Part shown: positions 12,900 to 25,317 of the stretch, one piece after another
How the letters are laid out: each line of letters begins with the position of its first letter
Position numbering within the stretch: the first letter of the stretch is position 1
Assembly (NCBI GenBank): GCA_015680685.1
Contig: MNCI01010871.1
Span: forward strand, 675,030 to 739,029
Direction: 5' to 3'
Length of the DNA: 64,000 bases
Source: Gnetum montanum
Lineage: Eukaryota > Streptophyta > Gnetopsida > Gnetales > Gnetaceae
The notes under the pieces: generated by a model
What the model was told of the DNA's origin: nothing
The model's database searches: none
What the model saw: only the letters and a program-made list of their open reading frames with translations
Position numbers and translations under genes: made by a program

Positions 12900-14800
12900 A
12901 ACTCAAGTTTCTCAACCTTCTTTCCAGCTAGCCGTATAACTAGCACAACCTATAGAAGCATCCTAGGGCCTAGATCAAGTCATTTAAGTGATCCAAAGCC
13001 TTGCTAATAAGCTAAAAAAGCTTGAAGGTAGCATAATCCAAATGGTAAAGGTTATCAATTTCTACCAAGATGATCCTATCAATTCTATTGTCTCATATAT
13101 AATCCTTTCTATATGTGTTCCAATCCATCATTTTACAAATTACAATGATGAAGGCGATCCTAGTTCTCATCTTATTAACATTTGTTTAGAATGCCTCTTA
13201 CTACAAGCTTGGCCACACACTATGCTTCATGTCTTTCCTATGTCTTTATCAGGAAAAGATCTTAATTGGTACTAAACCTTGTTGAGATGTTCTATCTCCT
13301 CTCTTGATGACTTGATAGCCTAGTTTATCAACTATTTTAAACACAACTTAAATCCTAAAATAACCTTAGACCAAGACATGAAAGTAAAGTAGGGATTATT
13401 TGAATTAGTACAAAGGTTTATTTAGAGAGGAAATGCAACACTTAATAAGATTCTAGAGCTCATATCTGAAATTCACTTATTAGCCATTTTCAAGGGGATG
13501 GTCAATGAAGTTATCAAGTCAAAACTATATTACTTAGAGAACCTTAATCATTATGTCAAGAATTATCATAAATCAAAAATATTGAAGAGATAATTAAAGC
13601 TAGCAATTATCTTACCTACATCACATATAAGGACAAACACATGAAGAGGGATGGGGACAAGGAAAAACATACTCATGTAGTCATGGCCATAGTGACCAAA
13701 GAACCAAAAAAAGAAAAAAAATAGGGATTAAAGATAACACAACCTAAAGCCATTATCATTGTTGCTCAACCATCAAGTTCCAGTGCCTCTACCTCTAACC
13801 CATGAAAGTCCAACTTTGAACGAAAAGTTTAGTCTAAGCACATTAAATTGCCTATGAAACCATTAAAGCTTCTCAATTAGTTACTTAGAAGTAATGGTAT
13901 TTAACATAAGCAATTGTCAAAGAATGCTTGCAAGGTGTATGATCATCTTGGAAAAATTACTAGGGATCTTATGATGGCCACAAAAGATAATCCTCCCATG
14001 CCCAAGTACTTCAAGCTAGATAGATTTTGTCATTATCATCAACTTCTTGGCCATGATAAAGAATTCTATTTAGGCTTAAAAGATAATCTGTAAAAGTTGA
14101 TCGATAGTGGGGAATTGGTCCTAGATGCATCTAACTATGTTAGGCCTCAAAAAAAATCCATGTAGGTGTACAAGGATCTCCTAAATGCCACTAATGATCA
14201 ATTCACTATAGCCACATTCAACATCCATAATAAACCTAAAACTACTAGGGAACCATTTGAGGTTTGGTACCTCCTCATAATAACCTAGGTTCAACTTCTA
14301 TAAGTTCAATAATCTTGTCTATTATAATAATATCATCATCTACATGTTTCAAAGAATCTTTTTTCATTAGAGTTTTCCCTCCCATCATCGATAAACATGT
14401 AGCCCAAGTTAACCAACATTCTCTCATAGTAGTCAATGCTTTAGCCTCTTCTTAGCCAAACAACAAGAAATTACCCTCAAAACAATGCAATAGGCTAGCT
14501 GATAATCCTAAATATAAGGATACTAACCAACTAAAAATTTGGAAAGAAGTAGTTCCACTGAAGCCTACCTCAATTTCAGCCATGCCTATGAACTCTAATG
14601 CCCAAATTACATCAACTAGCTAACCTAGGGAGGACAACCAAAGATAAGAGATAAAAAAGGACCAAGTTATCACACATTGAAGTATGAGATCAAGATCCTA
14701 GGTAGAATGGAAGAAGTCAAAGCCAAAAAAAATGATGAAATCATCCAACAATGATAAAGACTTCCTTACTACCATGAAGAAAGTCAAGCTGTTATTAAAA
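12900..14800 (+). pseudogene. Tat-lineage gag pseudogene (element D)
   Basis: The clearest part is 12988-13275, where YNDEGDPSSHLIN and FPMSLSGKDLNWY match the capsid-like gag domain of plant Tat/Ogre-type elements. Further on, at 14028-14075, is FCHYHQLLGHDKEFYLGLKD, then LIDSGELV. This is the Tat-type C..H..GH..C..LKD zinc-binding region, with the last cysteine changed to tyrosine. The frame is broken by stops and short shifts. Another open stretch (12615-13007) is in a different frame from gag and is not counted. Protease follows at about 15.06 kb in the same orientation. Confidence 0.75.
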
Positions 14801-15059
14801 TAGAAGAATATTTCTTTGATCTTGTATCACTTAGTTAAGACCTCTACTATTCATTGTGAAGCTTTGGTCAAAATGTTAACTTCTATTCCCATAAGTAAGG
14901 AGATCTCTTCCAATGAAGAGTCTATTTATTTAGTGATGCAATCACCCTCACCTAAGGAAGAAATGAAGCTAACCACATTAATGTTTCATGATAGGTGAAG
15001 AATAATCCATAGAGTGATGAGGTATTGAGTCCCTTTATTCATAACCATTAGAGTTGGCT

Positions 15060-15665
15060 AGTACAAAGTGCCCTAGGTACACGTTGATGATGGAGTAGCT
15101 ACAAACATGATTTCCTTACCCATCATAGAATGGTTAGGCTTGGTTGAAAACATCTAGAATACCTTCACTTCTACACTTAAATCATTTAATAGGTTAGATT
15201 TAGTAGTGAAAGGGTTAATCTCATTAGAATTCATGGTTGTGAAATAATTCCCCATACTTGCTTCTTTCCTTGTTATTAAAGAAATACCAAGCTTCAACTT
15301 AATCCTAGGAAGATCATGGCTGACCAAGCTATAAGTAATGTCTTCCTTGATCTATCGAGAAATTCATTTACCTTACAAGGGAGGTTAAATCATTATCCAT
15401 GGAGATAACACAATTCCCTTCTTCATCAACAATGTTGATATAGAACAAGTATTTATAGTGAAGTTCCAAGAGAAAACTCCCATAGCCCAAAAGAAAACCA
15501 AAAATCATAACGAAACCAACCAAGCCAAAGCCAATAACATTGGGGCCATGAAAAACCTTAGGAAGAACTTCCATTTAGCATCGTGAGTAAAGGGAATGGG
15601 GAATATAAAATCGTATAATAGAAACCTTATCAATTTCCTAATCTATTAAAGATTAGGAAGCAATT
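15060..15665 (+). pseudogene. Tat-lineage protease pseudogene and start of the PR-RT linker (element D)
   Basis: At about 15083 the frame reads VDDGVATNMISLP, a retropepsin active-site block with D-D-G in place of D-[NST]-G. IPSFNLILGRSWLTK at 15283-15328 is the C-terminal flap/ILGR block of Tat proteases. After a further coding-like stretch, a GMG-containing segment (about 15590) resembles the glycine-rich linker after protease in Tat elements. Similarity stops near 15665. RT of the same lineage, in the same orientation, is only found from 47163. Confidence 0.7.
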
Positions 15666-16156
15666 ACATGATTAATATACTACCTATTTTCTTTTCCTTG
15701 TACATAAGATGTCATCATTTAAATTAATAGCATTGTTTACATTTCTATCTTGTATTTTTATGTTTTGCCTTGCAATTTTTACTTTATTACATCATGTTTG
15801 CTAGTTTGTTAGGTAGCCTTATTTTTAAAATTTTGCATTAATTCATAGCATATTTTATTTTTATGTTTACATAAAATTAAAAAATAATAGAAAAATAGAA
15901 AACTTAAAACTTAAACAAAGGAAAAAATATAAAAAATCAACAATTAATATAATTAGCCAAGAGTAGTTTTAGGCCAAAACCAAAATGTGACATGTAGCAT
16001 AACTAAAACCATACTAGTAGCCATGGTTGCACTATGCAATAGATAACAAATATAAAATAAAATACATAGTCTCTAGGGCTATTATAGCCAAATAAAAATA
16101 ATAGTAACAATGTGGCCAAAATGGAAAAATATAATAAGTCCATTAGTAGTCCATCT
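15666..16156. other. AT-rich stretch without a recognised gene
   Basis: A/T-rich non-coding sequence between the end of the Tat protease region and the putative last exon of pseudogene P. I see no motif here that I can name. Confidence 0.4.
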
Positions 16157-19100
16157 AAGCCATAGGAGGAGGAAAGGGAATATGATTGATGTCATCACTA
16201 TCATCATCTAGGGCTTGTAAGTAATAAAAAATCCAACCATTAGTAACCATAGTAACCACAAACACAATCATGCAATGATAAAAATAACTATAATATAAAA
16301 CATAAAAATAAAAATGAAAATAAAACATAAAAAAAAATTCTTACAAACTTGAAAATGTTTAGGAGCAATATCCTTAGAAGCAAATATTTGGATACTAGCC
16401 TGCAACATGTTAAGAATTTATTGTTCACTCATGTTGGCATAATCAATATCTCCTAAGTACACTCTTTATAGCATTTTTCCTTCTCCACCTTAGTCCACTT
16501 AGGAGGAGCATGAGAAAAAGTAGTTGTAAATGTCTTCCTAGATCTTGTTACAATTTGAGGAATGAAAGAATCAATGAAGGCTATAAACTCTTTGAACCTG
16601 CTAAAAATATCTTTTCCACCTATGCCTTCTAGGAACAACTCATGTGTATGCTACGTTATGATTGGTTCTTGCTAAGATTTTATATAATTTTCTATCTACA
16701 CTTTGTATAGCTTTTTGTGGGCTTTTTGCTTCTTTCTCCACTCTAGTACCCAAGTGTAGTAATCTCACCACTTATTTATCTCGTGGACTATCATCTCTAG
16801 TCGGCTACAACAACTTTTTCTTGAATAACATTCCAATAGAAAGACCATTTGATAGCCTTCATATACAAGGGGTTCCTACTGGTCACATGAGCCTCAATGA
16901 GATCTTTGCAATCTTTGAGACTTCTAACTTCATCTATCAACTCCATGTTTTGCTTGTCCAATGCCATGACCCATTCCCACAAGAGCTCATTTGAACATTG
17001 GGACTTCCAAAATGTTTTTGCACATGATGGTAGTGTAAGAAACTCATCAAATTTAAAGTCTTGCAAAGGATTCCATTGCACCTTGGAAAATTGTCACACG
17101 AAAAACATTAAAACCTTAAAAATGTAAAAGCATTAAAATATATTAAAAAATTATAAACGTAAAAAAATTTATAATTAATTAAAAACATAAAACCATAAAG
17201 CCATAAAACATGAAAAATTAAAAATATAAAAACTAAATATGCAAAAAAAAAAAAATATTTTAACTTTTCTTACCAACATCAGGAGCTAGCTATTGTAGGT
17301 TATCAACCATGTCATCCAGCATGCTTCCCATGAATTCCATCTTATCTTGTGCCTCTATCCAAGGTTTGGAGCAGAATATGGATGATTTCAGAGGAGGCTT
17401 ATGCCCTATAATAACCATGACCAATCAACATCACAAACAACAAAAATAAATAAAATATATAAAAATAATACAATTAAAGAAAAGAAGAAAGAAGGGAAAA
17501 CAATTCCAAAATCCACTGGGAAGATCATGAAACACATCCATTAGAGGGTTGCCTTTTGAAGGAAAATCACATAAGATTGAATCCAAGACATCTTGTGCTT
17601 CCTTGGATATCCTCTCCTCTTCTTCTTTACATCGTTTCTCCTCCTTCGTAGTATCCTTGGTAGCCAATTCTTGTCATAAAATCAGTTCTAATCAATGATC
17701 AAAGAAATAAAATAAAAATATAATGAATGATAATTTTTATCAATAAAATAACACTAAAAATAATTAAAATTTAAAATTTAAATATAAAAAATAAATACAC
17801 ACCATCAATAGCTTAAGTAGCCTTGTTAAGCTTGATTGCTAGTTTTCTAGGTGTGTACTAACTAGGAACCATAACATTTTCTTCAACTCGTGGCCTTTTT
17901 ATCTTTTCTCTAGCACCATCTACTTCTGTGTGTGACATTTTTGCCTTTTCTAGCTTACCACACATAGCATGAGGTACATTTCCCATGTTTTTAGCAAAAT
18001 ATCAATGTAAACCACTAACATTCTTAGTAATAATAGACAATGACTCTTGCACATCCTTCATGGGTGGACCTTGGGAATGCATTAAATCAATGTGATGTTA
18101 AGTCCAAGGCTTGAAAAGTTGAAAAACATCACATGCCACCAACTTTCCATTTTTCTTGATCACTAGAAATTCCATGAATCCTCTAAGATATGAACTTAAA
18201 AATGTAAAATGAACATGATACATAGAAAAAATATTTCTATAGAGTTTTTCTGCTTTAGCTCTCAAACTAGTAACTAGGAAAGTAGCCTAATCAAATCTTG
18301 TACCATCAGTCAAGACACTTTTCATAGTCCAAGCTTGTTGAACTCCTATGGTTTTCTTCTATGATAATGACATGGAGAAAACTATACAGCTAAAAGAGTG
18401 TATAACTCATTCACTTCCTTAATATCATAGTTATCTAAGATAATATTACACCAAGAGCTGAGCTGAGCTGAGCCAAGCCTCTATATCATCTCTAGAGCCA
18501 ACATCTTTCTATGCTCTAATGGCCACCTTGACACTGCTAGTAAGTACATTGAAAATATCATTAAAAATTTTTACATTAATGCTTAGAATAATAAGAAAAC
18601 CATGGACACAAGTAAAAAATTTTATGACTCCTTCATCAAAAGAGTTAACAAGATTCAACATCTCAGTTTATAACATGGATGGACTAGGGAACATGAACAA
18701 GTCAAACAAGCTTGCATCTATGAATCTTTGTTGAATACATAGGGGCTTTGTTTAATAGTCATTCCTATGCACTATATAATTTATCCCACTTGAGGAGAAT
18801 CTTCTCCTCAGTATTACTAGAAGTGACCATAGTGATTTTAGACTTGCACTCGAAATCTATGGCATACAACACAGTTAGCTTATTAGCCCATTAAACTATA
18901 AACAACTAATTCAGCCTATAGTGAACCATAAAAAATAAAAAAATAAAAATAATAAAACTAAAAAAATTATTTTAAAAAATAAAAATAAAAATGTTAATAG
19001 TGTTGGCAAAATTTAAATAATTTTTACTTACCTGACTTAGGCAAAGCTAAAATTGTGGGTTGAACTTGTGTATGGGTTCCTAAATCTTAAAGATTCCAAA

Positions 19101-19181
19101 ATCCATGTACATGCTTAGTGGTTAGATATTATTGGTACATTCAAGGATATTGCATCTTGTACTTGGCTTACCCTACATCAA
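16157..19181 (-). pseudogene. Pseudogene P, downstream part: exon-like blocks of unknown family
   Basis: On the minus strand there are successive coding-like blocks separated by AT-rich, intron-like gaps. Block 1, from 19181 to 19032, ends in LALPKS and CAG|GTAAGT, followed by a 116-bp intron-like gap (19031-18916) that ends TATAG. Block 2, about 18915-17805, is a long frame with VLTDGTRFD, KLYRNIFSMYHVHF and VIKKNGKLVACDVF. Block 3, about 17670-17480, is rich in Glu/Lys. A fourth lies at about 17405-17270 and a fifth at 17085-16360 (ALDKQNMELIDEV..). The last, at about 16213-16157, reads LDDDSDDINHIPFPPP and a stop. Most interruptions are TAA/TAG at Gln-like positions. I do not recognise the family. 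It could be a host pseudogene or an antisense ORF of a retroelement. Confidence 0.55.
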
Positions 19182-19937
19182 TGATGGGACGAGATATCAC
19201 ATGTTCCGCGATATCGCGTCCACCGCGATATCGCATACCCTGCGATATCGCGTACGCGATATCGTAGTGCGTCATCAAATCTATAAATAAGAGACGGCTC
19301 TCCCTTGTTTCTCATTCTAGGCCTAGACCGTAGTGAAACTCTGGTAGTTTTACCTCTCTAGAGATAGAATAATTTCCATGTGCCCACAGTAGGAGCTCCA
19401 AAGTGAACGAATCTTTATTCAAGCAAATATTGTACCTGAACACAAGTTTNATTATTATTTATTTATTATTATTTAAATGATTTATTAATCATTGAATCTC
19501 TCTCAACCATTCTCTCCTAGTTAAGTGCATTCAGTACGACTGCTTCAAGCACGTGCGTTACGCTTGGTGATCCCAGTAACGAATAGCATTTGGTAACCAA
19601 GGTTGCATTGGTTCAAGGTGTGAATGGTAAGTTGGAAAAGATACTGATGTTAGGTTAATTAAGACTTAGTTAGTTAGTTAAGATTAGTTAATTAGTCTCT
19701 TCACCCTTCACCTCACTAGCATAGGAGATAAAACAGAAAAGATATAAAAATCATATACCTCAGAATTACTTAACCATACAATCATGAAAAATACAAGTAA
19801 GTCTAGGAAGACAACGAATGATTAACCTTAAGTGTTCCATGAGGCATGTAGGAACTTAGTCTATGGAGTTCGACCAGATCGTACGTGTAACACTCGTATT
19901 TGTATGGTTGAGTGTAGGGGTACCTCACCACGCATCA
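19182..19937 (+). repeat. 5' LTR of element B
   Basis: 756 bp, against 876 bp for its 3' partner. U3 holds 'cgcgatatcgcg'-type palindromes at about 19205-19265, then TATAAATA at 19282. A single N at 19450 marks the place where roughly 100 bp present in the 3' LTR (from 'tgtgtatggtaataaag') are missing. Confidence 0.85.
19282..19289 (+). promoter_or_regulatory. TATA box of the element B 5' LTR
   Basis: TATAAATA then AGAGAC, 100 bp after the LTR start and immediately downstream of the palindrome array. This is the expected promoter for the genomic RNA. Confidence 0.6.
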
Positions 19938-19957
19938 TTGGTATTGTTGCTGGGGAC
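19938..19957 (+). promoter_or_regulatory. Primer-binding site of element B, tRNA-Asp type
   Basis: ttggtattgttgctggggac directly follows the 5' LTR. It is a decayed form of TGGCGCCGTTGCCGGGGA, the complement of plant tRNA-Asp(GUC), used by Athila-type elements. Cleaner forms occur in A and E. Confidence 0.75.
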
Positions 19958-20080
19958 TAAGTGTTTGTGTGCTAAGTAGAACATAGGAAATTATCCACAT
20001 CATTGGGAGCTTAAAAAAACCATTAGGGTTAATTAAACAAAAAATTATATAATGGTTAAATAGCACATCAACAAGACACA

Positions 20081-22500
20081 ATGTCTTCTTCTTCTTCTCA
20101 TAAAAGCATTTCACCACCTAGGGATCATACAAGAAACAGTCGGTAGTATAAAACACATAACCAAAATCCTTCAGTTCCTCAATAATATTGGGTGGTATAT
20201 ACTCATCATGATGAGTACATACCTGATTTTACCTCCATCCTCCATCAGGATGAACAACTGCGCTGGAAATACTTGCAAGGTAACATAGTGTTACATCCAG
20301 ATCGTGCAGTCCCCAACATGCTCCTCCGTGCTCTGGCATAGATAGGAATGACACAGCTATACGCTGAATACGTTATAGGTGATTTTGACACAAGGGATTA
20401 CCATCCCACAGTCGCACAATGTTTAAGGGACTCGAGGCAGGAGAGCCAGCATACATTGTTGAAGGCAAAAGGGGTCCCACACATCCTAAGTGAAATAGGA
20501 GATGGTGAACCACTTATAATAGGTTCTCCATCAAATGATGTTCCCCCTCCTGACGAAAGTGAGGAGGTGGGGTATTAGAACCTACGCTCCATGATACACA
20601 ATCCTAGTTCTGATCCCTATGAACACCAACTGTTCACTAAGGGAACAAAAACACATGACAAGGACGAGCATTTTGATCATCATTATGATCGTGGTTGTAG
20701 CCATCAAAGAGAAGATAAGAAACATCATTATGGTGATGGTTCTCCTTCTTCTCCCCCTTCATCACATCATTCACCCTCTCCTTCCACATTAGGGTGCATT
20801 CATAAAGAGCATAATGATGAGGATAAGGGTAAACAAAATGAGAGACCTTGAAGAGAGAGTTGAGAGTGAGGACGAGGGCAGTCTAGAGAGTCTAGGCATG
20901 AAAGAAGGGAAAGTAGGGAACAACGTAGGCATCATAGACATCATGAAAGAGATGATCATGATGAACCCCTACTTGTTACCCAAAGTATGCTAGATATTAT
21001 GGAGGCTATGAGAATACCAACAAGGCATCAAAAAGATAGTTGGATCAAGAGACTAGATAAGAACAATATCCCATGCTTCGAAGGGGGATACAACGTTGAT
21101 CCACAAAATAATATACAGGTATTTCATGATGCTTGCACTTTGAAAAATATTGAAAATAAGTGGCAGAAATTAAAGTTTTTTCCTAGGACACTCATAAAGG
21201 AAGCAAAGAGTTGGTACCAGTCCTTAGAACCATAAACCATTAGGATGTGGAGTACGATGTTAGAACTCTTCAACGATAAATACCAAACATACTCCAGAGT
21301 TTCCAACTTGCATAAGCAGATCCAAGGATGGAAGCAGGGTAATCACGAACCCTTGGATGTTGCCATGGGTCAATATTATGCATTGTTACATCGTTGCCTG
21401 GGCCATGGTTATGCACAGTAGGATCAACTATGCCATCTCGTAGATGGGCTAAGACACGAAACGAGGAGAACCCTTGGGACTTATGCCCAAGGGAGACTAT
21501 CTGAACTTAGATTCCACGAAATTCATTGATTTTTGGAGCAAGTAGCTAAAGAAGAAGAGGAGCTATGGAAAAGGAAAAGCATGGAAGAGTATAACCATGA
21601 TCCTTCCCTCCAAAAGAGGGGAGTGAGATTCTGCGATGAAGAGGATGAGTCACCACTTGAAGAGTTGGTGAATAGAAAAACCTTGCCGCTTTAGAAGTTA
21701 ACAATGGAAGTGGCGGCTAAGGTAGATCAAATATAGGACTCCTTAGATAGTAGACTTGAACATGTCCTAAAAATCATAGAGGAGTCTAAGGAGGAATGAA
21801 GTAGTGACAATGACAAGAAAAAGCGGAGAAATTCAGATCCTGCATGTAACAAGGGTATGGGAAAAATGAATATCGTTGATGAGGTTGTGGATTCAGATAC
21901 AGATAATGAAGATGGATGTGAGATCTGCCAATATGACCATCCTAAAGGATGTTGTCCAATCATCTCACATCTACAAGAGTTTGGGGTGTATGCACTCAAC
22001 CCAAGACTTAACAGATGGCAGGCACCTCGAAGGTTACCTTATTCCCAAGGTAACCCAAGGCAGTTCCACCAACCGTTAATGTACTATCCAAGTGGAACTC
22101 TACCACAACCTATCGGACCCACAATCATGGTGGATGCCATTGCCTAGACAACAATATCCTTACTGGCAACCAGACCCATATGGCTATTACATGTAGCAGC
22201 TAGTTTCTCCAAGTGACTCTATGGGTCACACAACCTGACGATGTCACTACCAAGTTTGGGAGTATTTTAGAAGGGCTCCTTCTCCTCTGGGAGACCCTTC
22301 ACATGTATACCATCCTCCAAATCCATTCGCACATCTTGCACCGGTAGTTCCACTACCTCCTACTCCAAAAATGCAAGGGGAACTCCCCACTCAACTATAG
22401 CAACGTAATGCTACGAGAGCTGTAAACCTTCAACCCATTGTTGGTTCTAACAATTGCAAGAAGAGAAGACCTTTCTATAGAACCAAAAGCCTAGACAAGC
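20081..22500 (+). pseudogene. gag pseudogene of element B
   Basis: The likely start is ATG at 20081 (MSSSSSHKS), which aligns with the start at 31245 in A. The N-terminal part contains a QLYAEYV segment (20354) and a His/Asp/Arg-rich low-complexity linker. The capsid-like region at about 20987-21540 includes FHDACTLKNIENKW, then EAKSWYQSLEP and the ELFNDKYQTYSRVSNL block of plant gag domains. A zinc knuckle CEICQYDHPKGCC at about 21917 fits the C-x2-C-x3-H-x4-C spacing of Athila gags. The frame is cut by several stops, for example TAG at 21419 where A keeps TGG. The product would have formed particles around element RNA. Confidence 0.78.
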
Positions 22501-22526
22501 TCTCACAACCGCAAGCAGTTGAGTCT

Positions 22527-23177
22527 GTGTATGCTCCTCCAACACATAAGTCTTCAGAGCTCTCTTCAAACCAATACCAGAGCTTAACGCATACGGTTAT
22601 GTTAACACATACCGTAACCAATTGGATCAAGGTGGGCCACCTTCCCAGGAAACTCTCTAATCCTAGAGGTCCCTTAATCTACCTCCAAGTCACTAGGAAC
22701 GAACCTCATAAGGATCTTCTTGACTCAGGTTCTGGAGTCAACTTAATCTCACTAGAAATGTATAAAGCTTGGAACCTACCTCCACTTAAGAAGAGCAATA
22801 TTCAACTGGAGTTGATTGACCAGTCCATCACCATTCCCTTGGGATTGGTGGAGGACATTGTTACCACTATGTGTGGTTAGTCATATCCAGCTAATTTCCT
22901 GGTGATAGAAGTCAACAACAACGAAGGTGACTTTCCAATTATAATGGGAAGGGCATCGCTAAGTACAATAGACGCATGCTTAGGAATTTGCGATATTTCC
23001 TTGGAAATATCTAAGGTAAACATTTATGGAAAGATGGAGAAGAAGAAAGTTCCATGCATCACATATAGTGACTCAGAGGGTGGTGACATGGAGGAATGCT
23101 CAGCATCCCCTGCATGCAACTGGTGTGCCCAAGAAACTCAAATACAAAGATGCCTATATGTAGCAACCACACAATAA
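22527..23177 (+). pseudogene. Retropepsin-like protease pseudogene of element B
   Basis: The frame reads LLDSGSGVNLISLEMY with active-site D-S-G at about 22720, then IPLGLVEDIVTT. After TAG at 22878 (TGG in A) it continues with VIEVNNNEGDFPIIMGRA, the conserved ILGR-type end of Athila proteases. Apart from that stop, the domain is readable in one frame. Remnant coding follows to about 23400 without RT motifs. Confidence 0.8.
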
Positions 23178-23399
23178 GAGAACACACAGTGGTTGAAAGC
23201 TAATCAAAAAGTAGCCCACCAACATGCATGGAGCAAACTAGGGAAACAAATCACGCCAACAACGAAGGCATAGATACATTGGAATATGAGCATCGCCGAC
23301 TTCCACCCCTTAATCTAAGAACATCAATTTGGAGAAGTTGGACACTTCTAAGAAATTCAAACAGGTGCTCGTTATTTCAGATCTCTCACTTTTCATTCA

Positions 23400-25303
23400 G
23401 TCATGGGGGAGATGGCCACCTATGGTAATCATTTGGGTCCCTCAGTTCTTTTTAAGTTTTTGTTTTACACGTTTTTTTTACACATTTTTGTTTTACAAAT
23501 TTCTTCAAATTTTCTTGTTTTTTGTTTTACAACATCGTTTATACCTTTTTTATTTCTTTGTGTGTGTATTACCCATGTTGTCAAGTTTGTCATTTAATAA
23601 GTGTTCTTCATTATGGTATGAACTGTTTTCCTATTGATTGCTACTGTTTGGTTTTTACCTTTAAGTTATGATGTTGATACTAAGGTATGTTTATTTTGAT
23701 ATAGCAGGCAATGAGTCCACTTTATCCATACATCCACAAATTTCTATGGTCTCTCCTAGCTTGGAAATGTATAGTCCCTTTCTAAATAAGAACTATTAAC
23801 GAATCGGTAACTGGGTATTTCTCAAACTGAGGAAGGACTCAAGGATTGAAAAGGGTGTGACTTCAAGGGAACTTGATGCATTTGTGTTGGCCATTCTCTT
23901 GGGTGCTTGGATGTTTTCTTCTTAATTTTTCTTACCATTTTGATGTTACTTAATCATCGGGAATCTAAGCTAATAAAAATAACAAAGTCTTTGCATGTGT
24001 GGTTCTCATGCATAAACACATAAAACAAAAAAAAAAAGCGTGTAAGTGAGAATTCAAAGCGCACCCCTTAGAAGAAATAATCATTTGGGCTACAAGCATT
24101 GGTTATGGAACTAAAATAAAAATGTTCCTTCTAACTAATGCCCTTCTCGCTTCCCATTCACTCCTCCTTCATTTCGTCAGAATGGTGATGGCTCTTTGGT
24201 GAAGGCATTCTTGTTACTTCAAGGGGATGGATTGGCCGAATGCATTAATGCGAAGTCACTAGAAGTGGTTTGTTTGAGGCCAAGCTTGGAATGGGATCTA
24301 GTAAGTCACATTAATCATGAATTACACAAGGAGCTATATATCACCTTATTCTTGGGATTCCATTCCATTCTCCTCTCTCCATCCTTTCCATTGTTCACCT
24401 CATTGGCAGTTGTATCATTAGTGTATATTTTGGTTGACGCATTTTTTTCTTTTTGGTAAATTCTTGCGGTTAAGATTTTAACTTTTGTTCCAAATGACAT
24501 TGCTAGAGCCTACGGACTTTTTGAATGTGGGTTTGTTAGGGCATTAAGGGCATGAGCTTGCTTTGGGGAGGACCCACTGACATTCCTATTTGGTGCACCA
24601 ATTAAATTCTTTCCCTTAAAATTTTTGCAATCCACTCTATTTTGTTCATTTCCATCTTGACATCCATTTCATCAACGTTATAGTTGTTTCTTTTTCTCCA
24701 TCTTTCTTATTTTTTATTCTTTCTCCATTCTATCGCTACCGGAGGGTCGCTCTCAGTCATGGGGGTCTGGACCCAAATTTTTTCAATTTTCTCCTAACCC
24801 CTACACCTTCGGTAGTCACCATTATTATATCTCCAGATCTGTATCAGCCATACCACAACTTAGCTAATGGACCTTTCACCGAAGCAAGGTATCAATTGCA
24901 TTATGATTTATTTACCCTTGCTAATATAAAGACTATGTTATGTGTGCAAATGACAATCATACAATAATGGATTGGATCTGGAGGGAACACATGGAATGGA
25001 GTGGTGCTGAAAGCAGCTATGCAAGGAGCAAGACTGATGGTGCGCTTACAGATAAACAATGAAAGGCGCAATCTTAGCATTGGCAGCAGTAAAACTTCTT
25101 TCTCTCTCTCTTTCTCAACTGCCAAATGAGGCCTGATGTCAAATGTATAAAGTGTTCACTCTTGTTATCATGAACACTAGTCTTGTCTTGTCTTGTAATG
25201 ACAATCTGTTCACATATCGTCCCATTCACCATTAGTTCCATTTGAGTCAATAATCCCATACCATCCCAATATTTTGTAAGGAACTTGAGGATGAGTTTTT
25301 ATT
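23400..25303 (+). other. 3' non-coding spacer of element B
   Basis: The spacer begins at 'cagtcatgggggagatggcc', the junction shared with A. It continues through T-rich sequence with 'ttttacaaatt' repeats and a block at 24511-24570 conserved in element 1, A and C. A second 'cagtcatgggggt' box lies at 24757. Around 24949-25125 is a frameshifted counterpart of the small reading frame at 36013 in A (WIWREHMEWS..., AAMQGAR). Confidence 0.7.
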
Positions 25304-25317
25304 CAGTCATGGGGGTA
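25304..25317 (+). promoter_or_regulatory. Polypurine tract of element B
   Basis: cagtcatgggggta abuts the 3' LTR. It matches the boxes before the 3' LTRs of element 1 and A. Confidence 0.7.

Noticed and set aside
12615-13007. 130-codon plus-strand frame before Tat gag
   Set aside because: The gag-consistent frame through the same sequence (SQPSFQLAV..LANKLKKLEG) differs from it and joins the capsid-like region, so this is a shadow.
19200-19270. CRISPR-like or satellite array of GATATCGC units
   Set aside because: Units are short palindromes confined to LTR starts, with no unique spacers of regular length and a plant context; better explained as a U3 promoter array.
19938-19957. tRNA gene suggested by tRNA-like sequence next to LTRs
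   Set aside because: Only the 18-20 bases complementary to a tRNA 3' end are present, directly inside LTRs; these are primer-binding sites. No cloverleaf was found anywhere in the window.
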